Positions 27,171 to 36,349 of a stretch of DNA of 64,000 bases are shown here, in pieces. Location of the stretch: assembly GCA_003402315.1 (NCBI GenBank), contig QFXI01000016.1:1-64000 (forward strand), read 5' to 3'. This stretch comes from Candidatus Nitrotoga sp. LAW (GTDB taxonomy: Bacteria > Pseudomonadota > Gammaproteobacteria > Burkholderiales > Gallionellaceae). The notes below the pieces were generated by a model. It saw nothing but the letters and a program-made list of their open reading frames with translations, made no database searches and was not told the DNA's origin. The translations under genes and the position numbers were made by a program. How positions within the stretch are numbered: position 1 is the stretch's first letter; each line of letters begins with the position of its first letter.

Positions 27171-27428
27171 CTAATTTAGCCATGCCTGCTCCCATTGAAT
27201 ATTCAACGGGGATTGCGCAGCCTTGATTGCATTTATGCCTGCCCGGATTTCATAGAGCAGCAGGCTATTCGAATAACCGTTTAGCTGCCGCAAGACCGCA
27301 TCGACATTTAAATACTCCTTCTGACCTTCGGTTCCGATTACGAATTGAAGGGCATTCTGGTAATTATCCAATTCGCTGTTTGTAGTTACTGCTTGGGCGA
27401 CTAATTCGTCTTTGTTATATGTGTTCAT
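27171..27428 (-). CDS. Small conserved-looking hypothetical protein in the sulfate gene run
   Basis: 85 residues, soluble, mostly helical and acidic, with no signal peptide or Cys. It starts MNTYNKDELVAQAVTTN and ends QWEQAWLN. AGGAG lies six bases before the ATG, so translation is well supported. It sits between the second sulfate-binding protein gene and the Mop gene with gaps of about 90-105 bases. I do not recognise the family. Confidence 0.65.
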   Translation of the reverse strand: MNTYNKDELVAQAVTTNSELDNYQNALQFVIGTEGQKEYLNVDAVLRQLNGYSNSLLLYEIRAGINAIKAAQSPLNIQWEQAWLN

Positions 27429-27519
27429 GAGCTACTCCTTAATTGATAGGGAAATTGATTTTCAAAAATTGGATTGGCTACGCAACACATTCGGCGAATC
27501 AGCCAGATATGCATAACCG

Positions 27520-28527
27520 TTATTTTTTGGAATAAATCTGATCGAACAAGCCGCCATCAGCAAAGTGTTCTTTTTGCGCTCTATTCCAACCGCCGAACTC
27601 CCCATCAATCGTAATAAGGTTCAGTTTCGGGAATTGTTTTGAGTACTTCGCAGCTACTTTCTCATCCGTGGGGCGATAATAATTTTTGGCGGCAATTTCC
27701 TGGCCTACTGGCGTATAAAGATAATTCAAATAAGCTTCCGCCATTTTACGTGTGCCATGTTTGTCAACGTTTTTGTCAACCACGGTAACGGACGGCTCAG
27801 CCAGAATGCTCAGCGAAGGTGCCACGATGTCAAATTTATCTGGTCCCAGTTCTTTGACGGCAAGATTTGCTTCGTTTTCCCATGCCAGCAATACGTCGCC
27901 AATTCCGCGCTCAACAAATGTAGTTGTAGAACCACGCGCACCCGAATCTAATACCGGTACATTGGCGAATAATTTACCGACAAACTCCTTAGCCTTGGCC
28001 GGGTTGTTACCATTCTTCTTTAACGCATATCCCCAAGCCGCAAGATAATTCCAACGTGCGCCACCAGAAGTTTTAGGGTTAGGCGTAATGACAGATACAC
28101 CGGGTTTGACCAAATCATCCCAGTCGCGAATGTGTTTTGGATTGCCCTTGCGCACCAGAAACACGATGGTGGATGTATAAGGCGAGCTATTGTGCTGCAA
28201 GCGTGTTTGCCAGTTAGCCGGGATCAAACCGGCCTTGCTTTGCAATACGTCCACATCGTAAGCCAGGGCGAGTGTAGCCACATCTGCTGCCAATCCATCG
28301 ATAATGGCACGCGCTTGTTTACCGGAGCCGCCATGCGATTGCTTGATGGTGACATCATCGCCAGTCTGCGCTTTCCAGTGCTTGGCGAATGATTCATTGA
28401 ATTCCTGATAAAGCTCACGCGTTGGATCGTAGGAGACGTTCAGCAATTTGATGTTTGCCGCCAGAACAACCGGACTTATAGCGGTAAATAGCAATGCCAG
28501 TATCGATGTGATAATAATTTTTTTCAC
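27520..28527 (-). CDS. sbp: Sulfate-binding periplasmic protein (copy 2)
   Basis: 335 residues. It starts at GTG 28527 with AAAGGAAA upstream. The signal peptide ends near VLA. The mature protein repeats the family landmarks of copy 1 ([66 protein letters not shown]). It is first of the minus-strand run. The two copies differ throughout, so this is not a recent duplication, and they may differ in affinity or ligand (sulfate versus thiosulfate). Confidence 0.93.
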   Translation of the reverse strand: MKKIIITSILALLFTAISPVVLAANIKLLNVSYDPTRELYQEFNESFAKHWKAQTGDDVTIKQSHGGSGKQARAIIDGLAADVATLALAYDVDVLQSKAGLIPANWQTRLQHNSSPYTSTIVFLVRKGNPKHIRDWDDLVKPGVSVITPNPKTSGGARWNYLAAWGYALKKNGNNPAKAKEFVGKLFANVPVLDSGARGSTTTFVERGIGDVLLAWENEANLAVKELGPDKFDIVAPSLSILAEPSVTVVDKNVDKHGTRKMAEAYLNYLYTPVGQEIAAKNYYRPTDEKVAAKYSKQFPKLNLITIDGEFGGWNRAQKEHFADGGLFDQIYSKK

Positions 28528-28744
28528 TTAAATTTCCTTTAAAGTTGAAGTCCATTAACAAATTTGTCACGAATGTTCCTGAGCGAGGTGCGCATTCTGG
28601 AGAGGTTCTTTTACTACGTGAACCAATTAATTCTTAATTGCATATCTGTTTTTTGCATATAGGAAGAACCGAAAGTCTGGGGTAGGTCATGCAACGAAAT
28701 TGACAGCTCCGGGCAAAACACGGAAACTACGCGTCAGTGCCGAT

Positions 28745-28773
28745 TTGACATCAGCTTGCGGGGCACTTTAAAA
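28745..28773 (+). promoter_or_regulatory. Predicted metX promoter
   Basis: A perfect -35 TTGACA at 28745-28750 and a -10-like TTTAAA/TTAAAA at 28767-28773 with 16-17 base spacing. Transcription would begin near 28779, right at the foot of the stem-loop in the metX leader. Confidence 0.5.
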
Positions 28774-28777
28774 ATTC

Positions 28778-28827
28778 CAGCTAAAGCGAAGCGACCCGCT
28801 CCGCTTTAGCTGAACGGGTTTTGTTTT
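28778..28827 (+). promoter_or_regulatory. Structured metX leader (candidate riboswitch or attenuator)
   Basis: CAGCTAAAGCG (28778-28788) pairs perfectly with 28802-28812. The loop bases GACCCG (28793-28798) can pair with CGGGTT (28815-28820) just downstream, which forms an H-type pseudoknot or, alternatively, a short hairpin running straight into TTTTGTTTTT. The ribosome site GGGG (28829-28832) and the TTG start follow at once. This two-state design suits control of methionine synthesis by S-adenosylmethionine or similar. The SAM-II class is pseudoknotted and found at metX, but I cannot assign the class. Confidence 0.5.
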
Positions 28828-28840
28828 TGGGGATCCTTAA

Positions 28841-29980
28841 TTGAACGCATCAAATAACATCGGCATCGTCAATGCGCAGCGCGCGCAATTCAACACCTCT
28901 TTCTTATGTAAAAGCGGAGCTGTATTGCCAAGTTACGAGTTGGTGTATGAGACTTACGGCACACTAAACCAAGATAAATCCAATGCTGTCCTAGTTTGCC
29001 ATGCGCTTTCCGGACATCATCATGTAGCGGGTTATTATGCGGATGATCCGAAAAACATCGGTTGGTGGGACACGATGGTAGGTCCCGGTAAGCCTATCGA
29101 CACTGAGAAATTTTTCGTCATCGGCCTGAACAATCTTGGTGGCTGCCATGGTTCCACAGGCCCCATGAGTATCAACCCGAAAACTGGCAAACCTTATGGC
29201 GCAAGCTTTCCCGTGGTGACAGTGGAAGACTGGGTTGAATCGCAAGCACGTCTAGCCGATCAGCTCGGCATTGATCAATTTGCGGCAATAATCGGCGGCA
29301 GCCTGGGTGGAATGCAGGCATTGCAATGGTCGTTGGCACATCCTGAGCGGGTGCGCCATGTACTGGCGATCGCCTCAGCACCTCGCCTGACCGCGCAAAA
29401 TATCGCATTCAATGATGTGGCGCGCAATGCAATTTTGACTGACCCCAATTTTTACGGTGGTGATTATTATGAACACGGCGTGGTCCCTACACGTGGCTTG
29501 CGCTTAGCGCGCATGTTGGGACATATCACCTATCTTTCCAACGATGCGATGGCGGACAAATTCGGACGTGGGCTGCGCTCCGACAAGTATAGCTACAGCT
29601 ATGATATCGATTTCGAGATCGAATCTTATCTGCGCTATCAGGGCGACAAATTTGCCGCTTATTTTGACGCTAATACCTATTTGCTCATGACCAAAGCGTT
29701 AGACTACTTTGATCCCGCCCGCGAATACGATGATGACCTGAATAAAGCTTTCGCCGTTGCGCGTGCAAATTTTTTAGTTGTATCATTTACCACCGACTGG
29801 CGTTTTGCACCAGAGCGTTCGCGCACCATCGTCAAATCACTGCTTCATAACCGACTTAAAGTTAGCTACGCTGAGATTACCTCGACGCATGGACATGATT
29901 CTTTTCTGATGCAGCATACGCATTACCATAATGTGATGCGCGCTTACTTCGACAATATTGCCAGCGAGTTTACTGCATGA
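28841..29980 (+). CDS. metX: Homoserine O-acyltransferase MetX
   Basis: 379 residues, starting at TTG 28841. It is an alpha/beta hydrolase: oxyanion-hole region [12 protein letters not shown], nucleophile Ser in [12 protein letters not shown], acid Asp in the FTTDWRF region and His in [10 protein letters not shown]. It acylates homoserine in the first committed step of methionine synthesis. Whether the donor is acetyl- or succinyl-CoA cannot be told by eye; many betaproteobacterial MetX use succinyl-CoA. It overlaps metW by four bases (ATGA), the classic pair. A structured leader precedes it. Confidence 0.94.
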   Translation: MNASNNIGIVNAQRAQFNTSFLCKSGAVLPSYELVYETYGTLNQDKSNAVLVCHALSGHHHVAGYYADDPKNIGWWDTMVGPGKPIDTEKFFVIGLNNLGGCHGSTGPMSINPKTGKPYGASFPVVTVEDWVESQARLADQLGIDQFAAIIGGSLGGMQALQWSLAHPERVRHVLAIASAPRLTAQNIAFNDVARNAILTDPNFYGGDYYEHGVVPTRGLRLARMLGHITYLSNDAMADKFGRGLRSDKYSYSYDIDFEIESYLRYQGDKFAAYFDANTYLLMTKALDYFDPAREYDDDLNKAFAVARANFLVVSFTTDWRFAPERSRTIVKSLLHNRLKVSYAEITSTHGHDSFLMQHTHYHNVMRAYFDNIASEFTA

Positions 29981-30591
29981 GCACGCACGATCACTCCACA
30001 CTCGCCGCAACCCGTCCTGATTTTGCTGCAATCGCGGCATGGATTCCGCTGGGCGCTTCAGTGCTGGACTTGGGTTGCGGTGACGGCAGCCTGCTGCGCT
30101 ATTTACAGGGTACAAGCAAGGTGCAGGGCTACGGAGTGGAAATAAGCGACGATAATATCGTGGCATGTATTCGGAATCAGGTGAATGTCATTCAAGGCGA
30201 CTTGGAATCAGGACTTTCCGGCTTTGAAAGCAATGCTTTTGATTATGTCATCCTGTCGCAGACGCTACAGGCCACCCGTCACACGGAACCTCTGATGCAG
30301 GAAATGTTGCGCGTGGGGCGCGAGGGTATCGTCAGCTTTCCCAATTTCGGCTACTGGCGGAACCGTATGGACATATTGCAAGGCAATATGCCAGTGTCTG
30401 AAGTTTTGCCCTATCAGTGGTACGACACACCCAATGTTCATCTGTGTACGCTGCATGACTTTGAAACGTTCTGCCACGATAACAAAATGACCATTCTCGA
30501 CCGACGCGTCATGACAGGCGATAGCGAGATAAAACTATTGCCAAATCTATTAGGCAGCACAGCGGTATATCGCTTCAAGCGTGCTGTTTAA
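29977..30591 (+). CDS. metW: Methionine biosynthesis protein MetW
   Basis: 204 residues, a compact SAM-dependent methyltransferase fold: [15 protein letters not shown] (motif I), [25 protein letters not shown], and [13 protein letters not shown]. MetW pairs with MetX and appears to be needed for, or to stimulate, its acyltransferase activity in some bacteria. It is translationally coupled to metX and ends three bases before the permease gene. Confidence 0.93.
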   Translation: MSTHDHSTLAATRPDFAAIAAWIPLGASVLDLGCGDGSLLRYLQGTSKVQGYGVEISDDNIVACIRNQVNVIQGDLESGLSGFESNAFDYVILSQTLQATRHTEPLMQEMLRVGREGIVSFPNFGYWRNRMDILQGNMPVSEVLPYQWYDTPNVHLCTLHDFETFCHDNKMTILDRRVMTGDSEIKLLPNLLGSTAVYRFKRAV

Positions 30592-30594
30592 TCC

Positions 30595-31854
30595 ATGAGT
30601 GTGATGGCGCAGCTGTTCACGCGGCGCATGTTGATTTGTGTATTTACCGGTTTCAGCTCTGGCCTGCCGCTGTACTTGTTGTTCAATTTGGTGCCCGCCT
30701 GGCTGCGTAGCGAGCAAGTTGATCTTAAAACCATCGGCCTATTCGCGCTGATCCAGTTTCCCTATACCTGGAAATTCCTGTGGTCTCCCCTGCTGGATCG
30801 CTATGTCCTGCCTTTGCTTGGGCGACGGCGCGGCTGGATGCTACTCACCCAAATCGGTCTGTTAGCTGTAATTGCCTCGATGGGTGCGTTTTCGCCGCAA
30901 AGCGATTTACGGACTATTGCCTACATTGCAACGTTATTGGCATTGCTGAGCGCTACTCAGGATATCGTGCTGGATGCCTATCGACGCGAATTACTAGAAG
31001 AAAGCGAACTGGGATTAGGCAATGCAGTGCATGTCAATGCCTATCGCATTGCAGGCTTGGTGCCGGGTTCGTTGTCACTGATCTTGGCAGATTTTATGCC
31101 GTGGAGCGTCGTGTTTATAATTACAGCGTTGTTCATGTTGCCCGGCATGGCGATGACGCTCATGGTGAAAGAGCCGCTGAATATTAACCCGCCGAAATCC
31201 CTGCGTGATGCGGTTGTCGAACCGTTCCACGAATTCATCACTCGGCATGGTTGGAATAGCGCGCTGCTCATCCTCACCTTCCTATTCTTTTATAAACTCG
31301 GGGACAGCATGTGCACCGCGCTGGCCACCCCGTTCTATATGGATATGGGATTCTCTAAAACACAGATCGGCCTGATCGCCAAGAATGCGGGACTATGGCC
31401 CGCTGTAATTGGCGGCTTGCTTGGCGGACTATGGATGGTAAAGATCGGCATCAACCGCGCTTTATGGTTGTTTGGTGTCGTTCAAGTGGTATCAATCTTT
31501 GGTTTCTTCTGGCTGGCATCTGTAGGGTACCATGCCGAAATTACCACCGTGGAACTCACCCAGCTCGCCATAGTGATTGGCATAGAAGCCTTGGGCGTGG
31601 GACTGGGTACAGCCGCGTTCGTCGCCTTCATTGCGCGCACCACCCACCCCGCCTACACCGCCACGCAATTTGCGCTATTCACCAGCCTCGCGGCGATGCC
31701 ACGCACCTTCGCCAACGCAGCGACTGGCTGGTTGGTGGAAGCAATCGGCTGGACAGGATTCTTTTTGCTGTGCGCGTTACTGGCACTGCCAGGAATGGTA
31801 TTGCTATTAAAAGTAGCACCATGGAATGGCTCGAATTCATTGCCCCATCAATGA
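30595..31854 (+). CDS. ampG: AmpG-like MFS permease
   Basis: 419 residues with about 12 membrane helices. It begins with the AmpG-type GFSSGLPLYLLFNLVPAWLRSEQV, then TIGLFALIQFPYTWKFLWSPLLDRY. AmpG imports anhydromuropeptides for cell-wall recycling and beta-lactamase induction. It lies three bases after metW, an arrangement seen in related betaproteobacteria. The substrate is inferred from the family; no other recycling gene is in the window. Confidence 0.85.
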   Translation: MSVMAQLFTRRMLICVFTGFSSGLPLYLLFNLVPAWLRSEQVDLKTIGLFALIQFPYTWKFLWSPLLDRYVLPLLGRRRGWMLLTQIGLLAVIASMGAFSPQSDLRTIAYIATLLALLSATQDIVLDAYRRELLEESELGLGNAVHVNAYRIAGLVPGSLSLILADFMPWSVVFIITALFMLPGMAMTLMVKEPLNINPPKSLRDAVVEPFHEFITRHGWNSALLILTFLFFYKLGDSMCTALATPFYMDMGFSKTQIGLIAKNAGLWPAVIGGLLGGLWMVKIGINRALWLFGVVQVVSIFGFFWLASVGYHAEITTVELTQLAIVIGIEALGVGLGTAAFVAFIARTTHPAYTATQFALFTSLAAMPRTFANAATGWLVEAIGWTGFFLLCALLALPGMVLLLKVAPWNGSNSLPHQ

Positions 31855-32204
31855 CGTTAGCAAAAAAAGATTTGTATCTTATTAAATATTGCACGGCCTA
31901 TCCAGCAGCATCAAGTTCCGAATTCACTCCATCATATTTCCGTTCTGCTCCTTGTAGCGATACTTTGTTACCAGACAAAGTGGTACTCAATTTAAAACAC
32001 CGTATGTCTGCCATATATTCATTCATGTGACACGTTGTCGCAGCTAAAACTGACTGGCGACCGATGGCTGATTCGGGCGCGTATCGCTCGTTGGCACGGC
32101 TTTCCGGCCCGTATTGCCCGAATGATTCTTTTCAGGCTACAATTGCGAACAATTTTTATTTACATTTGAGAGGGTGCCAGCCACCTGATCAGGAAGGAAT
32201 GTTC
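31855..32204. other. Promoter region of the siderophore locus
   Basis: About 350 bases before the FecI sigma gene. The AT-rich stretch at 32145-32165 (GCGAACAATTTTTATTTAC) is the best place for a Fur site, but only about half of a symmetric Fur box is matched. The fecI frame stays open back to 32064, yet the translated part does not look like a sigma factor. Confidence 0.35.
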
Positions 32205-32717
32205 ATGTGGGCCGCTGAGCTTGTCCTGCAGCAAGAAGTGCATGCGCTCTATAGCAACCACCACGGTTGGCTATATAGATGGCTGCGCAAAAAGCTGGGC
32301 TGCTCCCATCGTGCTGCCGATCTGGCACATGATACTTTTGTGCGGTTACTTGCCCGCGAAGAGCCCGTGGCCATCCAGGAACCGCGCGCCTTTCTCACCA
32401 CCGTGGCTCAGCGTGTGCTGGCCAACCACTGGCGACGAGAGCAAATCGAACGAGCCTATCTCGATGTGCTGGCATGGATGCCCGAAGCCGTGGTGCCGTC
32501 GCCCGAAGAACGGGCCATCCTGCTCAAAACACTCCTCGAGATTGACCGCCTTCTTGACGGATTGCCGACATTGGCCAAGCGCGCATTCTTGCATGCCCAG
32601 CTCGACGGCATGACGCATGCCGAGATCGCAGCCGAACTCGGCATCTCCATCAGCACCATCAAGCGCCATCTGATACGTGCGGGCACCCAATGCTATTTCG
32701 CATTGACGGCAGACTGA
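32205..32717 (+). CDS. fecI: FecI-family ECF sigma factor
   Basis: About 170 residues from the ATG at 32205 (MWAAELVLQQEVHALY); AGGAAGG stands seven bases upstream of it but only one base from the ATG at 32199. Region 2 has HHGWLYRWLRKKLGCSHRAADLAHDTFVRLL, and region 4 has LDGMTHAEIAAELGISISTIKRHLI. The family is activated when a loaded outer-membrane receptor signals through FecR. It is followed 12 bases later by fecR and then the receptor gene. Its DNA is noticeably GC-richer than the genes from 34.5 kb on. Confidence 0.92.
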   Translation: MWAAELVLQQEVHALYSNHHGWLYRWLRKKLGCSHRAADLAHDTFVRLLAREEPVAIQEPRAFLTTVAQRVLANHWRREQIERAYLDVLAWMPEAVVPSPEERAILLKTLLEIDRLLDGLPTLAKRAFLHAQLDGMTHAEIAAELGISISTIKRHLIRAGTQCYFALTAD

Positions 32718-32729
32718 GGAAATACGCTA

Positions 32730-33827
32730 ATGAGTCTGGATGCTAGCCTTGGGGCAAATCCCGATGCAAACAACGCCCCATCTTCACCAAGTACCTCCCG
32801 CAACGATAGCAATGACCTTGGCCGCCCCAGCGACATCCCGCCATACATAGCCCGACGTGCGGTGGAATGGTTAGTAGAACTGCAATCCGGTTACGCCGAC
32901 ACCACTAGCCGACAGGCTCTGCAACACTGGCTAGGCCAGCATCCAGACCACGAACGTGCCTGGCGACACATCGAGGCCGTCAATGGCCAGCTACGCAGCG
33001 TGGCCTCTCCCTTGGTTTCGGCCATCGCACACGCTACGCTGGCGCCCCGCCGTTCAGTCAAACGCCGTAAGGTGATCAAGACCTTGGCCGTCCTGTTGTT
33101 CACGGGCGGTACAACCTGGATGACTAAAGACAGCACACCTTGGCGCGAATGGACAGCGGACGAACACACTGGCGTGGGTGAACGGCGCACCGTCACGTTA
33201 GCCGACGGCACCACCGTGACCCTGAACACAGCTAGCGCCATTAGCATACGCTTCAGCGCCACCGAACGCCGTGTGTTGCTGGTCAGCGGTGAAATTTTAG
33301 TGAGCACCGGCAAAGACACAGGTCACAACGGCAGCAGCAACGGGAGTGGCAATGGCCTGTCGCGCCCCTTTCTGATTGAAACCGCGCAGGGTGAACTTCA
33401 GCCACTGGGCACACGCTTCGTCGTGCGCCAACAGGCAGATGCTAGCCGGGTGGACATTTTCGAAGGCGCTGTCGACATCCGCCCGCACGATGGCGCCGGG
33501 GCAACCCGCATCCTGCGCGCTGGCGAACAAACCCGCTTCACTCGCAACGCCATCAATGAACCCACCGCGATCAATGACACCGATGCCGCGTGGATCGACG
33601 GCATGCTAGTCGCAAGTGGCATGCGCCTGGCCGATTTTCTCGCCGAACTCAGCCGCCACCGTCCCGGCCGCCTGAGCTGTGATCCAGCCATCGCCGAATT
33701 GCGCATTTCTGGCAGCTATCCACTGGCCAACACCGATCGCATCCTCGATACCCTGCCCACCACGCTACCGGTAGAGATTCACTTTCTCACGCGCTACTGG
33801 GTCACCGTGCGGCCGGCTCATACATAG
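32730..33827 (+). CDS. fecR: FecR-family anti-sigma regulator
   Basis: 365 residues. The N-terminal DUF4880 anti-sigma domain (~35-80: RRAVEWLVELQSGYADTTSR) is followed by a single membrane helix (~115-130, TLAVLLFTGGTTWM). The periplasmic FecR domain comes next (RRTVTLADGTTVTLNTASAI, LVSGEILVSTG) and a C-terminal STN-like lid (RLADFLAELSRHRPGRLSCD). A Ser/Gly/Asn-rich insert sits at ~195-205. It relays receptor occupancy to FecI. High GC, like fecI. Confidence 0.92.
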   Translation: MSLDASLGANPDANNAPSSPSTSRNDSNDLGRPSDIPPYIARRAVEWLVELQSGYADTTSRQALQHWLGQHPDHERAWRHIEAVNGQLRSVASPLVSAIAHATLAPRRSVKRRKVIKTLAVLLFTGGTTWMTKDSTPWREWTADEHTGVGERRTVTLADGTTVTLNTASAISIRFSATERRVLLVSGEILVSTGKDTGHNGSSNGSGNGLSRPFLIETAQGELQPLGTRFVVRQQADASRVDIFEGAVDIRPHDGAGATRILRAGEQTRFTRNAINEPTAINDTDAAWIDGMLVASGMRLADFLAELSRHRPGRLSCDPAIAELRISGSYPLANTDRILDTLPTTLPVEIHFLTRYWVTVRPAHT

Positions 33828-33850
33828 CTTTGTACTGCCGCATCAAACCT

Positions 33851-33873
33851 GTAGCCGAAAAAAATTCGGCTAC
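33851..33873 (+). terminator. Stem-loop between fecR and the receptor gene
   Basis: GTAGCCGAA (33851-33859) pairs perfectly with TTCGGCTAC (33865-33873) over a five-A loop. It lacks an immediate U-tract. It could separate regulator and receptor expression by partial termination or RNA processing, as expected if the receptor has its own FecI-dependent promoter just downstream. Confidence 0.5.
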
Positions 33874-33950
33874 GGTGGTCTATTTTTGATTCTCGCGGGA
33901 CATAGGTGTTAAGCGCATTACATCTCCAACCAGCCACAGAGGAATCAAAC

Positions 33951-36338
33951 ATGAAGCAACACAACAGAGCCGACATCGGCGGCGGCATCGACACCCGTAA
34001 CAGCGGCAAGGTGCCCAGTCTTCAACGCTTCACCCGTAGCCTACTGGCATGCGCCTTTACGACGACTGCTTTTACGGCGGTATCCATCTGGGCAACATCG
34101 GTGCATGCGGCCGACACAGCGACCATTGCAACTACGCACACTGCCTACAACATTCCCGCTGGTCCACTTGAAGGCGCACTCAACCGTTACGGTCGCGAGG
34201 CGGGCATCCTGTTGTCCTACCCCACCGAGCTCACGGCTGGACGGCACAGCCAAGGCCTGACCGGTACCCACAGCGTGCAGGAAGCCCTACCGCTGCTGCT
34301 TGCCGACACCGGCTTGACGGCGGTAGCTCAGCCAGGAGGCGGCTGGACGCTAGTGAGGCAGGATGAACCTAGCAAAACCCTGGAGGAAGTAACGGTTAGC
34401 GCAGACTGGCTTGGTTCTCCCACACCGAAAGCGGCGAAAAAACACCCTGGAGCACGGACGGTCATTACCAATCAAGAGCTGACCGAATCCGGTGCGCGCA
34501 CTGTGGAAGACGTATTGCGCGCTGTGCCCGGTGTGCGGGTTTTGGACGAAAGCGGTACAGGTATTCTGCCTAATATCGGTGTGCGCGGACTCAATCCGTT
34601 GCGTAGCGAACAAGTTTTAGTGTTGGTTGATGGCATCCCAATTACTCTCGCACCTTACGGACAAACCGGTCTGTCATTGTTTCCGCTAACGATGAATTCG
34701 ATCGAAACTATTGACGTAGCAAGGGGTGGGGTCGCTGTGCATTATGGTCCGAATAACGTCGGTGGCGTGATTAATTTCGTGACTAAGCGAATTCCACAAA
34801 AAACATCCCTGACCGTCAAGGAAACGTTGTCTGTCTTTTCCGGTGGAAATTTACTGGCAGATACGTATTTTCGTGCTGGTGGCTTCGTTAACGACAAGCT
34901 CGGCCTCCAACTACAAGCAAACGTAATCGATGGTAATACCGCGCGTGAACATTCCAAGACGGAAGTGAACAACCTAATGTTGGACAGTCATTGGCTGGTT
35001 ACCGACAAGTCCGAGGTAAAAGCGGGTATTCAATATTACAAAACCCAAAATCAACTGCCGGGCGCACTAACACCGAAATCCTATGAGCAGAACCGCAACC
35101 AGTCTACCCGACCATTAGACCATTTTAACGGTGATACCTTGCGCGGAAATTTGACGTATAACTATTTCTTCGATAATGGCGCAGAATTTAGTTGGATCAA
35201 CTTCGGGCATAAAAGTAACCGCGAATTTATATTTGGTAATTCCACCAACGCAGACATCGCGTCAACACAGAAACAATCGGCGCCTCGAAATTTTTTAGTG
35301 TACGGCAGCGAACCACGACTCACATTTAATATTGACGGTGGGATTAAGCAGAAAATTTCTGTTGGCGCACGCTATATGCGTGAGGAAGTTGACTATCTCG
35401 TTGATGCACGCACCCTGGCGACAGGCGCTTACACTGTTTCTCGCAACTGGCGTTTCGAGAACGATGCCTATGCCATTTACATGAGTGATACTTTCACGCT
35501 GTTAGACAACAAGTTGAAAATCACTCCGGGTATTCGCCGTGAGCAAATAGACCTCTACTACCGCAACAATCTTACCGGCGCTCAAACTCGTAATCCGACC
35601 ACGGATTGGTTGCCGGGCTTAGACATTGGATACCAAGCAAATAATGAGGTATTTGTGTTTGCAAATACTCACAAGTCGATGCGTCCTGTTCAGTTCACGC
35701 AGATTACGTTTGCCGCTGATCTGGCGTCCGAAAAAGCACAAAATTACGAAGCCGGAATCCGCTGGGCACCCACCAAAAATATCGATACCACTTTTACAGT
35801 CTTTCGTTTTGATTTTGACAATAAGCTCGAATTCGTGAATCAAATGGTGGGTTTCCGAAACCTCGGAAAAGCCCGCCATCAGGGGGTGGAAACTGAGTTT
35901 ACATGGCGGCCGGAGCAAATCCTCGGTCTCGAACTTAAAACTGGCTATACCTATGTCGATACTAAACAGCTTTCTGGTGCATTTCTTGGCAAGGAATTGC
36001 CTTTGGCAGCACACCATCAATTTAATCAACGTATTAATTACCACAGCGGAAACTGGAATTGGAATCTCACTGGCCTTTACCAAAGCGAATCATTTAGCGA
36101 CGGAGCCAATACAGTAACCGAAAACGCTACCGGATCAGTCGGCAAAATCCCATCGTATTCGGTATGGAACGCACAAGTCACACACAATTTACGCTGGAAT
36201 AGCAAAAAAATTAAAGCGGGACTGGCGATCAACAATCTATTCAATAATGATTATTACTTCCGCGGCGTCGATTACAGCCAAGGCCGATTGCCAGCGCCCG
36301 GACGGACAGCTTTGGTGACACTTCAAATTGATATTTAA
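33951..36338 (+). CDS. TonB-dependent siderophore receptor with STN signalling domain (FecA type)
   Basis: 795 residues from the ATG at 33951 (MKQHNRADIGGG), with AGAGGA upstream; an in-frame start at 33906 is less likely. Long signal peptide ending near VHA; STN signalling domain ~70-135 (IPAGPLEGALNRYGREAGILLSY); TonB box/linker EEVTVSADW; plug domain with TVEDVLRAVPGVRVLDE, IGVRGLNPLRSEQVLVLVDG and GGVINFVTK; then a 22-strand-type barrel ending ALVTLQIDI. The STN domain and the upstream fecIR show that it signals its own occupancy. The GC content drops visibly after the STN part (~34.4 kb). The siderophore is presumably the product of the genes just downstream. Confidence 0.93.
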   Translation: MKQHNRADIGGGIDTRNSGKVPSLQRFTRSLLACAFTTTAFTAVSIWATSVHAADTATIATTHTAYNIPAGPLEGALNRYGREAGILLSYPTELTAGRHSQGLTGTHSVQEALPLLLADTGLTAVAQPGGGWTLVRQDEPSKTLEEVTVSADWLGSPTPKAAKKHPGARTVITNQELTESGARTVEDVLRAVPGVRVLDESGTGILPNIGVRGLNPLRSEQVLVLVDGIPITLAPYGQTGLSLFPLTMNSIETIDVARGGVAVHYGPNNVGGVINFVTKRIPQKTSLTVKETLSVFSGGNLLADTYFRAGGFVNDKLGLQLQANVIDGNTAREHSKTEVNNLMLDSHWLVTDKSEVKAGIQYYKTQNQLPGALTPKSYEQNRNQSTRPLDHFNGDTLRGNLTYNYFFDNGAEFSWINFGHKSNREFIFGNSTNADIASTQKQSAPRNFLVYGSEPRLTFNIDGGIKQKISVGARYMREEVDYLVDARTLATGAYTVSRNWRFENDAYAIYMSDTFTLLDNKLKITPGIRREQIDLYYRNNLTGAQTRNPTTDWLPGLDIGYQANNEVFVFANTHKSMRPVQFTQITFAADLASEKAQNYEAGIRWAPTKNIDTTFTVFRFDFDNKLEFVNQMVGFRNLGKARHQGVETEFTWRPEQILGLELKTGYTYVDTKQLSGAFLGKELPLAAHHQFNQRINYHSGNWNWNLTGLYQSESFSDGANTVTENATGSVGKIPSYSVWNAQVTHNLRWNSKKIKAGLAINNLFNNDYYFRGVDYSQGRLPAPGRTALVTLQIDI

Positions 36339-36349
36339 GAAGGATCGTC

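Noticed and set aside
32145-32165. A Fur box upstream of fecI
   Set aside because: The stretch is AT-rich and well placed, but only about 10 of 19 positions fit a symmetric site, which is too weak to list as a feature without a matrix scan.
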